Counted from the first letter of the stretch, positions 8,981 through 19,270 are shown. The stretch: 64,000 nucleotides of DNA from Methanolobus bombayensis (GCF_017873415.1 NZ_JAGGKD010000004.1:186001-250000), one strand, 5' to 3'. Notes: generated by a model not told the origin, from the sequence alone. Made by a program: numbers and translations.

Positions 8981-10330
8981 ATGGATGCAGCAGAATTTTC
9001 GATATGGATTTTTTTACTATCTGTATTTGCAGGTTATCTTCTTGGTGTGATATCAGGACTTATCCCGGGAATCCATACCAACAATTTTGCACTGGTATTA
9101 CTGGCCTTTTCTTCTTTCCTGTCAGAACAAGGGCTTCCTCTAATATGCATAGCTGCAATTATCCTTGCGAATTCCCTGTCCCACACTTTTCACGATATAA
9201 TTCCTTCCATATTCCTTGGAGCACCAGGTGCTGATATGGCCCTGGCAGTACTACCGGGACATAATTTACTACTTGAAGGCAAGGGAGCCGAAGCTATCCG
9301 TCTCTCAGCGTTGGGTAGTGCAGGTTCGGTGGCCCTGGCCCTTATCACAGCTTACCCTCTTTCGATAATATTCAGTACAATGTATCCCTATATTCAGGAA
9401 TATATTGCATGGATTCTGATCATTGTGGTTTTGGTTATGGTCTTTACTGAAAAAGGAGAATATGGTGTCCCTGGTTTGCTACAAAGACTAAAATATCCTT
9501 TTAATGCATTTCTTGTATTCATGGTATGTGGATTACTTGGTGTTTTTGCATTTAATAAGGAAGACCTGATGAATCCGTTTCTATCCCTGGGCGAACCATC
9601 TATTCTTCTTCCTCTTTTAAGCGGACTTTTCGGTTCATCTCAGCTTATCATAAGTCTGATGTCGAATCCTGTCATTCCTTTTCAGTTTGATTCACGTATG
9701 GAACTGGACAGAAAACGAATTGCCAGAGGAATTGTTGTAGGTGGTACTTCAGGTTCACTGGTGGCCTGGCTTCCGGGAATATCTTCATCAATTGCAACAG
9801 TGTTCGCCCGTCTTTTTGTAAAAGAGGATTTTGAAACTGAAGCTTACAAAGACCTGGACAATTCAGTCAACAATGAAAGTGTCACAGAATCAGCAAAAGA
9901 ATTCATCGTTTCAATATCTGGTGTCAATACATGTAATGCCATTTTTGGATTACTGGCGCTTGCTGTTATAGGTAAATCGCGTAGTGGTGCAATGGTAGCT
10001 ATCAATGAACTTCTCGGTTCGATCGAGTTAAACGCATCTTTTGTTATCCTATTTCTTTTTGCTATTTCACTAACTGCTATTCTTTCATATTATTCAACCG
10101 TTTTTTTGGGAGATAATATACATCGACTGCTTTATGGTTTTGATTATTCCGTACTTTGCTATGCTGTACTTGCGCTGTTATTTTTAATGTGTTTTGTATT
10201 CACAGGCACTTTTGGATTGATGATATTCCTGATAGCAACACCAATAGGAATGTTGCCCTCGTTTATGGGGATAAGAAAATCCCATGCCATGGGAGTAATC
10301 ATATTACCTGTGATACTTTATTTCATCTGA
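8981..10330 (+). CDS. TctA/DUF112-like archaeal membrane permease
   Basis: A 449-residue protein with about ten to twelve membrane segments, related to the large subunit of tripartite tricarboxylate transporters (COG1784, archaeal branch). The family signature is the repeated glycine/proline-rich loop: VISGLIPGIHTNNFALVL near residue 20, and the second half GGTSGSLVAWLPGISSSIA near 255. FHDIIPSIFLGAPGADMA also fits. The frame is open upstream to 8702, but that part overlaps the thiolation gene antisense; the ATG at 8981 gives the family's normal N-terminus. No periplasmic TctC or small TctB gene is nearby, as is usual in archaea. Substrate unknown. Confidence 0.85.
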   Translation: MDAAEFSIWIFLLSVFAGYLLGVISGLIPGIHTNNFALVLLAFSSFLSEQGLPLICIAAIILANSLSHTFHDIIPSIFLGAPGADMALAVLPGHNLLLEGKGAEAIRLSALGSAGSVALALITAYPLSIIFSTMYPYIQEYIAWILIIVVLVMVFTEKGEYGVPGLLQRLKYPFNAFLVFMVCGLLGVFAFNKEDLMNPFLSLGEPSILLPLLSGLFGSSQLIISLMSNPVIPFQFDSRMELDRKRIARGIVVGGTSGSLVAWLPGISSSIATVFARLFVKEDFETEAYKDLDNSVNNESVTESAKEFIVSISGVNTCNAIFGLLALAVIGKSRSGAMVAINELLGSIELNASFVILFLFAISLTAILSYYSTVFLGDNIHRLLYGFDYSVLCYAVLALLFLMCFVFTGTFGLMIFLIATPIGMLPSFMGIRKSHAMGVIILPVILYFI

Positions 10331-10367
10331 CACGAATGTCGAAACGAAGTAAAAGAGAAAATTGATT

Positions 10368-10733
10368 TTATTCTAACAATTCAGTATCCTCATGAGAATA
10401 AGCAGGAGAACAGCAACAGAGAATTCTGAGTTTGTTTTCTCCTGTGTTTATAATATTATGCGGTGTTCCGGGAGATATACAAACTGAATCTCCAGCTTTT
10501 ACTTCGATTATTTCATCTCCGAGTGTAAGCTGTCCAATGCCTTCGAGAATGTGGTAGATCTCTTCCGTTACATTGTGGCGGTGTAAAAATGTGTAATTAC
10601 CAGATGAAACTCTGGCTTCTGCAAGGCTCTGGGTAGAATTTCCATGAACCTGTGGATGCATTAGCTCTCTGATCTCTGAACCATCTTTTGTAACATAAGC
10701 TTTCACATCATCACAGGAACTCATTATCGGCAT
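10368..10733 (-). CDS. Single-domain cupin protein
   Basis: A 121-residue cupin with both metal-binding motifs: HRHNVTEEIYHILEG (two His and a Glu, about residues 51-65) and GDSVCISPGTPHNIIN (His, about 80-95). The end has an unusual LCCCSPAY triplet of cysteines. AGGCGA on the minus strand lies 4-5 bases before the start. It follows the CooC-like gene by 11 bp, so the two are probably co-transcribed. Members of this group bind a divalent metal and include mannose-6-phosphate isomerase-like and oxygenase-like proteins; substrate cannot be told. The pairing with a nickel-insertion ATPase could hint at metal handling. Confidence 0.85.
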   Translation of the reverse strand: MPIMSSCDDVKAYVTKDGSEIRELMHPQVHGNSTQSLAEARVSSGNYTFLHRHNVTEEIYHILEGIGQLTLGDEIIEVKAGDSVCISPGTPHNIINTGENKLRILCCCSPAYSHEDTELLE

Positions 10734-10744
10734 ATTATCGCCTA

Positions 10745-11512
10745 TTACTCTTTTTCAAAACCGGATATCATCTCAAGCATGTGATCTTTGATTTCTTTTA
10801 TGGAATCCACCCACTTTCCACCTACATCGATGGGTGAAAGACCGTTGAAATCAGCTTCTACAAGATCAGGATCGTATGGCACCTGACCAAGCACCGGAAT
10901 TCCAAGTTCTTCCAGTTTTGGTTTGATATTTGCAGAAGTTCCTTTGTTAATTATCGCTGCCAGATGTTTGATCTCTATTCCCTCGGAAAGTTCCTTTATT
11001 CTCTGGGCAGTCTCAATTGAGCGCATACCAGGTTCCACAACAACGATCATGAGGTCAATTCCACGTGTAGTTCCTCTTCCAAGATGCTCGATGCCAGCTT
11101 CCATATCAAGGATTACAGCGCTGCTATCCTTGAGAACCACATGCCTAAGGAAAGCTTTCAGGAAAGCTGAAGCAGGGCACATACAACCGCTTCCACCTCT
11201 TTCCACTGTACCCATTACCAGCATTTTTACATTATCTGGTCCTACAACACCGAACTTATCAACAACATCATCGACTTTAGGGTTGAACTTGAACATTCCC
11301 CCTTTTTCGCCGGCTCTCTCTTCGATGAGGTCTTTGTAATCGGTAAGTGGTTTAGGGGCGTTCTCAATTCCAAGTGAAGATGCAAGATTCATATCAGCAT
11401 CAGCATCAATGGCAAGCACATCGTATCCTTCCCTTGCCAGCATTCTTGCCAGAGTACCGGATAGTGTTGTCTTGCCAACTCCGCCTTTTCCTGTGACTGC
11501 AATTTTTACCAT
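10745..11512 (-). CDS. cooC: CooC/AcsF-type nickel-insertion ATPase
   Basis: A 255-residue MinD-family P-loop ATPase. It carries the deviant Walker A GKGGVGKTT at residues 8-16, the switch motif DADADMNLA near 38, a Cys-x-Cys (GSGCMCPAS) near residue 113 that binds metal at the CooC dimer interface, and the Walker B-like AVILDMEAGIEHLGRG. These features fit CooC, which helps load nickel into the active-site cluster of CO dehydrogenase/acetyl-CoA synthase. No CODH gene lies in the window, so it acts on an enzyme coded elsewhere. The cupin gene follows closely. AcsF is the same family; the symbol is by family, not by proof. Confidence 0.85.
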   Translation of the reverse strand: MVKIAVTGKGGVGKTTLSGTLARMLAREGYDVLAIDADADMNLASSLGIENAPKPLTDYKDLIEERAGEKGGMFKFNPKVDDVVDKFGVVGPDNVKMLVMGTVERGGSGCMCPASAFLKAFLRHVVLKDSSAVILDMEAGIEHLGRGTTRGIDLMIVVVEPGMRSIETAQRIKELSEGIEIKHLAAIINKGTSANIKPKLEELGIPVLGQVPYDPDLVEADFNGLSPIDVGGKWVDSIKEIKDHMLEMISGFEKE

Positions 11513-11564
11513 GCTCTGAACTGAGAATTTATATGAATTATATTTTCCGGTTACAAAGTTGTTC

Positions 11565-12401
11565 TTATATATCCATCACAACTCTGAAACCAAGAACATT
11601 TGATGTGCTGTCAGCATCCAGACTACCACGGAAAGAACTTTTACAGATGTTGGGTCCGTCCATCCAGCTTCCACCTTTTCCAACACGGTTATAGCTGTTC
11701 TCTTCTTCCCAGACACTTCCGTCAGCAGGAGCATCTTCATAATTTTCATGCCAGCTATCCTGAACCCATTCCCATACATTTCCATGCATGTCATAAAGGC
11801 CCCATGAATTAGCTTTTTTCTCTCCCACCGGATTTGTTGTTTTATTAGAGTTTATAGCACACCAGCCATAGGAATCAGACCATCCGTATTCATCAAGATC
11901 TGTAGCTTCGTTTGTAAAAGAGAAATCAGTGTCATTTCCTGATTTACATGCGTATTCCCATTCAGCTTCAGCAGGAAGGCGATATTTGTCTGTGTTTTCC
12001 ATTTCGTTCAGTTTTGTGATAAATTCCTGTGCATCGATCCATGAAACCTGCTCAACGGGATGATCATCTCCTTCAAAATATGATGGATTGTCTCCCATTA
12101 ACTTTTTCCATTGGGCCTGAGTAACTTCATATTTGCCCATGTAAAAAGAATTCTCTATTGTCACTTCATGTGCCGGATCATCAAAAGCGACCACAGGTGT
12201 TGAGTCGCTTCCCATGGAGAACTGCCCTGATGGGATAAGGACAAAGTCCATTCCTATAGAGTTGGTTAACTCCTGCTCCATTATATCATCTGTGTTGTCA
12301 TCATCAACACAACCAGTAAAAAGAATAAGTGAAATTAATATCAGAAAAACGGTTATACGTTTTATAAGATTTTTTCTTCCAGGAGATTGCAAACAGAACA
12401 C
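11565..12401 (-). CDS. Lipoprotein with formylglycine-generating-enzyme (SUMF1) domain
   Basis: A signal peptide ending in the lipobox LFTGC (about residues 27-31) is followed by an acidic linker and a full FGE-sulfatase domain: FVLIPSGQFSMGS, YMGKYEVTQAQWKKLMG, HPVEQVSWIDAQEF, YRLPAEAEWEYACK, GLYDMHGNVWEWVQD and the ending SFRGSLDADSTSNVLGFRVV. The start is uncertain; GTG at 12401 gives the longest version and no clear ribosome site is seen. Catalytic cysteines of true FGE (near the C-terminus) are not evident, so it is more likely a binding or structural variant than a sulfatase activator. It acts outside the membrane. Confidence 0.85.
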   Translation of the reverse strand: MFCLQSPGRKNLIKRITVFLILISLILFTGCVDDDNTDDIMEQELTNSIGMDFVLIPSGQFSMGSDSTPVVAFDDPAHEVTIENSFYMGKYEVTQAQWKKLMGDNPSYFEGDDHPVEQVSWIDAQEFITKLNEMENTDKYRLPAEAEWEYACKSGNDTDFSFTNEATDLDEYGWSDSYGWCAINSNKTTNPVGEKKANSWGLYDMHGNVWEWVQDSWHENYEDAPADGSVWEEENSYNRVGKGGSWMDGPNICKSSFRGSLDADSTSNVLGFRVVMDI

Positions 12402-12544
12402 CTATTCCACGAATCTGAAAAATCGTATATATAGGTATTCTATTGAATTTGCATTCTTCCCAATTCTCTATTGTTATTCTATTTAGAATATAGGCTGTGT
12501 TCATTTGAGCATACCCATATACAAATTCTGTCTTTATTCTATGT

Positions 12545-13270
12545 TCACTCTATGGTGCTGACAAGTTCGAGCATTTCATCGATCTCATTATCAACATCGA
12601 TTGAAAATACAGTTCCGTTTACGATTCCTGCATTCATATTGTATTCACCTTCAGGAACAAATCCCATAACAATGGTGCTTGAATCATCATTTGAAAAAGT
12701 CGTAAAAAAGCCCATCATCTTCATTCCTGATTCAGTAGAGTTGCCAGAAGCAGTGAATATCTTTACAACAGTTTCTGTTCCGTCATCAAGTGTTATTGTA
12801 CGTGTGGATGCTTGCTGCGTATTCTCGATATCATTGTTCTCTTGAATTTCATTCATTCTGCTGTCCATTATTTTTGATACGAGTTCCGTCGGCAGCTTTG
12901 CTCCCGATGGTAATGAAAGACGATATGTGATTATTTGTGCACTGAAACTTTCAGGCACATCTATGGATACAGGGAGATTGTTCTCCTCTTTGAACTCAAG
13001 AATCTGCTCATTTATATCTGATATGAGCCTTTCGTTGCGATACTTGACAGTTGCAGAGTTAAAAACTATTGATGTTGTATCTGTTATATTTTGTTCCATT
13101 GATTTTTCTTCAAGGGATGTCTGTGACCATCCATATGCCTCAAGGGCAGCTTCCTCAATGGTTGCAGGCTGTGTATTTGCAGTTTCAAGGCATCCGGATA
13201 TAAGTGAAATTAAGAATATAGTCGTGATCAATATCACAAGTTTATTTGTACGCAGAAGCAAAACTATCAC
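12545..13270 (-). CDS. Secreted archaeal lipoprotein, DUF6517-like
   Basis: A 241-residue protein with an N-terminal hydrophobic segment ending in LISGC (residues 23-27), so a lipid-anchored surface protein. The body alternates beta strands and short helices: EEAALEAYGWSQTS, TSIVFNSATVKYRN, FSAQIITYRLSLPSGAK, MMGFFTTFSNDD, TIVMGFVPEGE. The order (start of mature protein, the YGW motif, a middle domain about surviving cation use unknown) resembles the haloarchaeal DUF6517 family; I hold this match loosely. No catalytic residues are apparent. It is divergent from the CDF transporter gene at 13402, with 131 bp between. Confidence 0.75.
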   Translation of the reverse strand: MIVLLLRTNKLVILITTIFLISLISGCLETANTQPATIEEAALEAYGWSQTSLEEKSMEQNITDTTSIVFNSATVKYRNERLISDINEQILEFKEENNLPVSIDVPESFSAQIITYRLSLPSGAKLPTELVSKIMDSRMNEIQENNDIENTQQASTRTITLDDGTETVVKIFTASGNSTESGMKMMGFFTTFSNDDSSTIVMGFVPEGEYNMNAGIVNGTVFSIDVDNEIDEMLELVSTIE

Positions 13271-13401
13271 CGTTCATACAATATGGATTTATTTATATAT
13301 TAAACCACTTACTGTTAAATAATGTTGGTGCTCCTTCTTTTTTTAGATACAAATATCATATAGTTTATATTGATGATAGTTAATAACTTTGTAGATAAGA
13401 T

Positions 13402-14283
13402 ATGTATGATATTGAATCACGTTTCAGGCAAATAAGGAATGTAATGATCTATGTTCTGTTCCTGAACCTTGCTGTATCATTCGCTAAAATTGCATACGGA
13501 ATGTACACCGATGTCCTGAGCATGCAATCAGACGGATATCATTCTCTTTTTGACGGTGTTTCAAATATTGTAGGTCTTATCGGAATCCATATAGCAGCCA
13601 AACCACCTGATAAGGAACATCCATACGGACATCGCAAGTTTGAGACACTGGCATCAATTCTGATAGCAGTTATTCTGGCGGTTGTTGCTTTTGAGATCGT
13701 ACACTCTGCTTTTAATCGTTTTGGAAATGGGAATGTACCGGAAGTAACTGCAATTAGTTTTGCAATAATGATCGGGACCATGTGTGTCAATTATGCAGTG
13801 ACAACATATGAACATAAGAAAGGCACTGAGCTGAACAGTGAAGTCTTGATTGCGGATTCAGCTCATACCAGAAGCGACATATACGTTTCTCTTTCAGTTA
13901 TTATGGGTTTAGTTGCCATACATCTGGGTTATCCTGTGATCGATCCGGTTGTCTCGGTGCTCATTGCGCTGGTAATTCTTCATGCAGGAGCAGAGATAAT
14001 TTACAATAGTGTATCGATCTTGGCAGATGAGTCAAGAATTGATACTGAAAAAATAGCAGAAGTAGTATGTAATATAGAAGGTGTTATTGATTGTCATAAG
14101 ATACGAACACGTGGTCCACCGGGAAATGTTTTTGTTGACCTTCATGTTGAAGTTGATCCTGAGATGACCACCTACAAGTCTCATACCATATCCCACATTG
14201 TGCAGTATCGAATTAGGGAAAACTTTGAGGGGATCGAGGATGTGCTTGTTCACATAGAGCCAGCTCATACACGGTCCATATAA
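13402..14283 (+). CDS. Cation diffusion facilitator (CDF) metal exporter
   Basis: A 293-residue membrane protein with six predicted membrane helices in its first 200 residues and a cytoplasmic C-terminal ferredoxin-like domain. The transport-site residues are visible: SDGYHSLFD in helix 2 (Asp, His, Asp) and ADSAHTRSD in helix 5 (Asp, His, Asp). The HPYGHRKFE loop is the family hallmark. The D-H-D pattern in helix 2 and H-D in helix 5 is close to the Fe/Zn and Mn groups (MMT1-like); metal choice is not certain. The C-terminal region ([20 protein letters not shown]) is the dimerising metal-sensing domain. It exports metal from the cytoplasm using H+ or K+ exchange. Confidence 0.92.
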   Translation: MYDIESRFRQIRNVMIYVLFLNLAVSFAKIAYGMYTDVLSMQSDGYHSLFDGVSNIVGLIGIHIAAKPPDKEHPYGHRKFETLASILIAVILAVVAFEIVHSAFNRFGNGNVPEVTAISFAIMIGTMCVNYAVTTYEHKKGTELNSEVLIADSAHTRSDIYVSLSVIMGLVAIHLGYPVIDPVVSVLIALVILHAGAEIIYNSVSILADESRIDTEKIAEVVCNIEGVIDCHKIRTRGPPGNVFVDLHVEVDPEMTTYKSHTISHIVQYRIRENFEGIEDVLVHIEPAHTRSI

Positions 14284-14309
14284 ATAGTATCAAGGAGCTC
14301 TATACGATT

Positions 14310-15404
14310 ATGCCAGGAAATTCATTCGGACATTCTTTCAGGATCACAACATGGGGTGAATCCCACGGAAAAGCTCTTGGAGTCGTTATTGACGGCGTAC
14401 CTGCAGGGCTTGAGCTTTCAGAGTACGATGTTCAGAAAGACCTTAACAGACGAAGGCCTGGACAGAGTGAAGTGTCAACTCCTCGTTCAGAATCAGATTC
14501 TGTTGAGATATTATCCGGTGTTATTGATGGCATAACCACCGGAATGCCTGTTTCCATGATGGTATGGAACAAGAATGCAAAATCCAGTGCATATGACTAC
14601 ATAAAGAATATCCCCAGACCAGGACATGCTGATCTTGCTTATACTGAAAAGTACGGTATCCGTGACCACCGTGGTGGTGGCAGGTCATCAGGAAGAGAGA
14701 CCATTGGCAGGGTTGCCGGAGGTGCAGTAGCCAGAAAACTTCTCTCACAAAAAGGCATTGATGTTTTTGCCCATGTGGCAGAGCTTGGTGGGATTAAAGC
14801 AAAGCCGCTTTCTTTTGATGAAATACGCCGAAATGTTGACAGCAATGTTGTACGTTGTGCAGATACGGAAGCAGCTGAAAAGATGCTGGCAAAGATAAAT
14901 ACTGCACGTACTGAAGGAGACAGTATAGGTGGTATTGTAGAGATAATTGCCACCGGAGTTCCGGCAGGACTTGGGGAACCTGTATTTGGTAAGCTTGATG
15001 CAGATATTGCCTGTGCGATGATGGGGATTGGTGCCGTAAAAGGTGTTGAGTTCGGTGCAGGCTTTGAGTGTGCTGGCATGAAAGGTAGTCAGATGAATGA
15101 TGCACTCATACTGAGCAACGGGAAGGTCACTCCTGAAAGCAATCAAGCAGGAGGGATCACTGGTGGTATATCAACCGGAATGCCTGTAGTGTGCAGGATC
15201 GCAGTAAAACCCACACCATCAATATCAAAGTCCCAGAAAAGTGTTGATATGGGTGAAATGAAAGAGATAGATGTGGAGATTCATGGCCGCCATGATCCGA
15301 CAATTCCACCGAGAATGGTTCCTGTTGCCGAGTCAATGATGGCACTTGTACTTGCTGACCATATGGTAAGAAGTGGGCGTATCGGTCCGGATTCACTTCT
15401 ATGA
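14310..15404 (+). CDS. aroC: Chorismate synthase
   Basis: A 364-residue enzyme of the shikimate pathway that converts 5-enolpyruvylshikimate 3-phosphate to chorismate with reduced FMN as cofactor. The signatures are [19 protein letters not shown] at residue 16, [13 protein letters not shown] near 47, RPGHADLAY and [18 protein letters not shown] near 125-142, and [18 protein letters not shown] near the end. Length is as expected. It starts 26 bp after the CDF gene, with GGAGCTC upstream, so the two may share a transcript. It ends 4 bp before the stop of the convergent PstS-like gene. Confidence 0.97.
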   Translation: MPGNSFGHSFRITTWGESHGKALGVVIDGVPAGLELSEYDVQKDLNRRRPGQSEVSTPRSESDSVEILSGVIDGITTGMPVSMMVWNKNAKSSAYDYIKNIPRPGHADLAYTEKYGIRDHRGGGRSSGRETIGRVAGGAVARKLLSQKGIDVFAHVAELGGIKAKPLSFDEIRRNVDSNVVRCADTEAAEKMLAKINTARTEGDSIGGIVEIIATGVPAGLGEPVFGKLDADIACAMMGIGAVKGVEFGAGFECAGMKGSQMNDALILSNGKVTPESNQAGGITGGISTGMPVVCRIAVKPTPSISKSQKSVDMGEMKEIDVEIHGRHDPTIPPRMVPVAESMMALVLADHMVRSGRIGPDSLL

Positions 15405-15408
15405 TTTT

Positions 15409-16338
15409 TTAACTGACTGGAAGGTATCCTACGTCTGAGATTATGGTCTGTCCCTTTTCACTTAGTACGAAGTCCATATACTTTTTGACATCACCTTCAG
15501 GCTCACCGTTGGTGTAATAGTGAAGAGGTCTTGAAAGTGGATATTCTCCTTTTAAGATTGCTTCCGGTTCCGGGTGGAATGTACCTTCTGTACTTTCCAG
15601 ACCAAGCATCTTTACACTGCTGTCGGCATATGCCAGCCCTATATAACCAATAGCTCCGGTATCAGTTGCAACCTCTTCAACGACAGCTTCAGTATTAGGT
15701 TCGGTAACTGCGGTTGAAATATATTCTTCATCATCCAGTACATTTTCCTTGAAAAAGGCGTATGTTCCTGAACTTGTATCACGTACCAGAACTTCTATTT
15801 CTTCATCGGATCCACCAAGTTCTTTCCAGTTACTGACTTTTCCTGTATATATCATCTTGAGTTGTTCAATGTTTAAACTATCAAGAGGATTATTTTTATT
15901 GACAATTACTGCAATCCCATCCCATCCAATTACTGTTTCCACAGGCCGTATTCCCTTTTCCATGGCATTTTCAATCTCAGAATCTTTGATTTTTCTTGAT
16001 GCCATAGCAATCTCGACTTCGCCTTCAATGAAACTGGCAATTCCAATGGATGAACCGCCTCCGATCACAATTATTTTATTTTGAGGATACAGCTCCATGA
16101 ATGCCTCGGATTCAGCAAGTGATACTGGTAAAATAGTATCAGAGCCTTTAATGAAGATCTCATTGATGGTAACATCATTACTATTATCATCAACAGGATT
16201 GTTTTTTTCTCCTGATATTTTGTTTTTAACAATATCTTCATTGTTTTGCCCATATAATGCAAATGCAAATATTATTGCGAATATCAATACTACAGCAGTA
16301 ATTAACATAATATTTTTATTGTCCGACAATTTGCACAC
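15409..16338 (-). CDS. Membrane-anchored PstS-type phosphate-binding protein
   Basis: A 309-residue substrate-binding protein with one N-terminal membrane anchor (about residues 11-30) and no lipobox. The PBP fold has the phosphate-contact loops GSDTILPVSLAE, GGGSSIGIASF and RDTSSGTYAFF, plus the family's ending KGEYPLSRPLHYYTNG. It is a paralogue of the pilin-type PstS at 23472 but with an ordinary anchor. GTG at 16338 is taken as start because it leaves a short basic segment before the anchor; TTG at 16329 is possible. It is divergent from the PhnD-like gene, sharing a 157-bp A/T-rich promoter region. Role: high-affinity oxyanion (probably phosphate) capture or sensing. Confidence 0.88.
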   Translation of the reverse strand: MCKLSDNKNIMLITAVVLIFAIIFAFALYGQNNEDIVKNKISGEKNNPVDDNSNDVTINEIFIKGSDTILPVSLAESEAFMELYPQNKIIVIGGGSSIGIASFIEGEVEIAMASRKIKDSEIENAMEKGIRPVETVIGWDGIAVIVNKNNPLDSLNIEQLKMIYTGKVSNWKELGGSDEEIEVLVRDTSSGTYAFFKENVLDDEEYISTAVTEPNTEAVVEEVATDTGAIGYIGLAYADSSVKMLGLESTEGTFHPEPEAILKGEYPLSRPLHYYTNGEPEGDVKKYMDFVLSEKGQTIISDVGYLPVS

Positions 16339-16495
16339 CGATTATTTAGATGCTAATATAGATATATAAAATCTATCGTATGTATCTATATAGGTGGATT
16401 TATATAGTTTGAAATCCAGTTTTCAATAAAATATGAACTTCTAATATAATTATGTAGGTATTTTTTATATACAAAATGGCTGTTGTGATACAGAA

Positions 16496-17422
16496 ATGAA
16501 ATACAATAAACTGCATTGCTATAGAAAGTATGTTTTTGTGATTTCTCTTATACTCTGTTCTCTTTTCATTACTGTTCCCAGTGGATGTTTTGAAAGTGAA
16601 GAGGCGGTGAAGGTCTCCCTTGAAAATACAGAGGTTCTGGAACAGTCCATCACCAGTGACAAGCCCGTTCGTATAGGTGTTTTTGCAATGGCATCTCCAA
16701 AAACAACAATGGTGTATTATGAGGATTTTCTGGACTATCTTTCCAGACACACAGGTTTAGAGTTTGAACTGGTACAACGTGACAATCCTGATGAGATCAA
16801 CTATTTACTTGAAACTGGCTATCTTGACTTTGTATTTCTGAGAGGGGAGGATTATATGTCCGGGCATGATGATTTTGACCTCGAGATGGTCGCTGTTCCG
16901 GTCATCCATGGAGATTTATACCTTCCATCATATGTGATTTCCAGATCAGATTCGGATATTGATTCAATTGAGGATTTTCGAGGTAAGAAATTCGCATTCA
17001 ATAGTTATCGCTTCAATCGCGGTGACATTGTTCCTGATTATATGCATCCTTTCATAAACGAATCACCTGAATTCTTTTTTTCAAGCTATATTTACAGTAA
17101 CAGCCAGGATAATTTCATAGATATGGTAAATCAGGGTACTCTTGATGGTGCTGAAATAGATTGCACAATGTGGTCTTACATTGTTCAGAATTCACCGGAA
17201 TACTCCTCGAATTTAAAGATAGTATATTCTTCTTCAGGACACCTTGTCCCGGTAATCGCAGTTCACCCTGAGATGAGTCCAAATATGAGAAATGAAGTGG
17301 TTGATTTGCTTTTTAATATGCATGATTCTCAGGAAGGAGTTGAAGTGCTTGAAAATATGCATTTTAACATGTTTGTTGAAATGGATCACGAAACCTATTC
17401 GTCATATGCCGGGAGCCAATAA
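16496..17422 (+). CDS. PhnD-like oxyanion-binding lipoprotein
   Basis: A 308-residue protein with a signal peptide ending in the lipobox VPSGC (residues 27-31) and a PhnD/phosphate-phosphonate binding fold: VRIGVFAMASPKTTMVYYEDFLDYL, LDFVFLRGEDYMSG, IEDFRGKKFAFNS, MVNQGTLDGAEID and the C-terminal helix pair. It sits 33 bp upstream of a membrane histidine kinase. In several bacteria and archaea such a stand-alone PhnD-like protein acts as the ligand-sensing partner of the adjacent kinase rather than as a transporter subunit; no PhnC or PhnE genes are here. I infer a sensing role in phosphate or phosphonate signalling. Confidence 0.87.
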   Translation: MKYNKLHCYRKYVFVISLILCSLFITVPSGCFESEEAVKVSLENTEVLEQSITSDKPVRIGVFAMASPKTTMVYYEDFLDYLSRHTGLEFELVQRDNPDEINYLLETGYLDFVFLRGEDYMSGHDDFDLEMVAVPVIHGDLYLPSYVISRSDSDIDSIEDFRGKKFAFNSYRFNRGDIVPDYMHPFINESPEFFFSSYIYSNSQDNFIDMVNQGTLDGAEIDCTMWSYIVQNSPEYSSNLKIVYSSSGHLVPVIAVHPEMSPNMRNEVVDLLFNMHDSQEGVEVLENMHFNMFVEMDHETYSSYAGSQ

Positions 17423-17455
17423 AAAGATACAAGTGCAGAAAAAGGTGGCATTATC

Positions 17456-19270
17456 ATGAAAAAGGTCATTGAAAGCATTGATAATTTCAGTATCAGGACA
17501 AAATTGATACTTACGGTTGTCGGGATAATTCTGGTACTTGGTGTTCTGATGGCTTCATATCTTAATGTTGTTCAGACCAATATGATGAAAAGCGAATTGA
17601 ACGAAAAGGGGATTTCAATTACGCGTAATCTTGCAGAAAACAGTGTCAATCCGATTCTCACAGATAATCAGGTAAGACTTCAGTGGCTTGTTAAAACCAT
17701 TAAAGAAAGTGAGTCAGAGGTGGTTTATGTTTTTATAGTTGATGAACGTGGTGAAATACTGGTTCATACTTTCAGCGGAGGCTTTCCTGTGGACCTTAAA
17801 GGAATAAATCCTGCAGATTCAGGAACAGGTCAGCTTTTACTTGACACTGAAAAGGGTTACATCAGGGACATTTCATACCCAATACTCGATGGAAGTGCAG
17901 GAGAGGTTCATGTGGGTATGTCCCAGGAAAGTATAGGGACAACAGTGGATAAATTCACTCAATCTCTTCTCCTTTTTGTTCTCTTATTGCTGATTGTAGG
18001 TTCGAACGTGGCATATATGGCAGGATCTGTAGTTTCAAGTCCGATCCTTGAATTGAAGAACTCTGTAGAGATATTCGGAAAAGGTGACCTTGATCATAAG
18101 GCCAGGATCACTTCACAGAACGAAATAGGGCAGCTGGCTGATTCTTTCAATGACATGGCAGACCATATAGGTTACCTTATCAATGAAAAAGAAAAAGCTG
18201 CAAAAGAGGTACTTGAAACACGCAACTATCTTACTAAGATTGTTTCTGGTAGTCTTGATGGTATTGTTGTTATTGATGTTTCGGGCAAAGTAGAATTTGC
18301 AAATGAATCTTTCATGCATATAGCCGAGGCAGATATGGATGAGATAATTGGTCTGGATGCTCTTTCATTTGCTATTGATGATGAGGATATTGTTTCATAT
18401 TTCGAGTCACCGGACAAAGACTCGACTTTTATGAAGGAAATGAATTTCAGGGCTGGCAACGGCAATCTCAAATCGATCATCATGAGTATAGCTGTTGTTG
18501 AATATCGTAATGAGCTTAAGTATGTGGCAGTTACCAAGGATATTACCGAGATCAAAAAACTCGAGCAGATGAAACGCAATATTATCGCTAATATCTCACA
18601 TGAATTACGTACTCCTCTTAACATAATGAAGGGCTATGTGGAAATCGCTCTTGATGAAACAGACCTGGAAAAGAGGAATCTATTCCTTGAAAAGTCTTTA
18701 AAAGCTCTTGAAAGGCAGAACTGGATGATACAGGACCTTCTTGAAGTTGCCAGATGTGACGACGAACTTGAGAAAATGGACATGGTAAAAACAAGTATCA
18801 ATTGTGTTGTTGATATGGCGTTCAAGGCATTAAATGGTAAAGTCGATGTTTCAGGTCTGAATGTAAATATAAGACATGGTCAGGATAAATTTGTAAGAGC
18901 TGATCCTGAAAAACTGGCATATGCACTGACAAAGATCATAGACAATTCGCTGAAGTTCACTGAAAAAGGTGGCAGTGTTGAAATAGGTACTTTCCAGGAT
19001 GATGGCAAAGCCATTGTTTATGTAAAGGATACAGGCATTGGTATTCCAGACGATAAACTGGAACTTATATTTGACAGGTTTTATCAGGTTGATTCTTCTT
19101 CAACCCGCAAATATGGTGGTAACGGACTTGGCCTGAACATTGTAAAAACTATAGTTGACGGACATGAAGGGAAAATATGGGTCGAATCCGCAGTTGGTGA
19201 AGGTAGTACATTTTTCATTACTGTTCCTGAATTTGAAAACAGCAAAGAAACCCATGTTTGTCCTATATAG
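17456..19270 (+). CDS. Membrane sensor histidine kinase (sensor-HAMP-PAS-HisKA-HATPase)
   Basis: A 604-residue kinase. Membrane helices lie near residues 17-37 and 165-190 and frame an extracellular Cache-like sensor. A HAMP region follows (ENEIGQLADSFNDM-type motif near 220-235), then a PAS domain (about 255-370), the H-box ISHELRTPLN with phospho-acceptor His near residue 382, and the ATPase domain with N-box (DNSLKFTEKGG), G1 (KDTGIGIP), F-box and G2 (YGGNGLGLNI). GGTGG lies before the ATG. It follows the PhnD-like gene and precedes the AbrB-PhoU gene, so the three may form a phosphate-responsive signalling unit. No receiver-domain protein is encoded in the neighbourhood. Confidence 0.92.
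   Translation: MKKVIESIDNFSIRTKLILTVVGIILVLGVLMASYLNVVQTNMMKSELNEKGISITRNLAENSVNPILTDNQVRLQWLVKTIKESESEVVYVFIVDERGEILVHTFSGGFPVDLKGINPADSGTGQLLLDTEKGYIRDISYPILDGSAGEVHVGMSQESIGTTVDKFTQSLLLFVLLLLIVGSNVAYMAGSVVSSPILELKNSVEIFGKGDLDHKARITSQNEIGQLADSFNDMADHIGYLINEKEKAAKEVLETRNYLTKIVSGSLDGIVVIDVSGKVEFANESFMHIAEADMDEIIGLDALSFAIDDEDIVSYFESPDKDSTFMKEMNFRAGNGNLKSIIMSIAVVEYRNELKYVAVTKDITEIKKLEQMKRNIIANISHELRTPLNIMKGYVEIALDETDLEKRNLFLEKSLKALERQNWMIQDLLEVARCDDELEKMDMVKTSINCVVDMAFKALNGKVDVSGLNVNIRHGQDKFVRADPEKLAYALTKIIDNSLKFTEKGGSVEIGTFQDDGKAIVYVKDTGIGIPDDKLELIFDRFYQVDSSSTRKYGGNGLGLNIVKTIVDGHEGKIWVESAVGEGSTFFITVPEFENSKETHVCPI

Noticed and set aside
14639-15146. Several long antisense frames in aroC
   Set aside because: They are shadows of the chorismate synthase frame with low-complexity Ser/Pro or His/Gln-rich translations.
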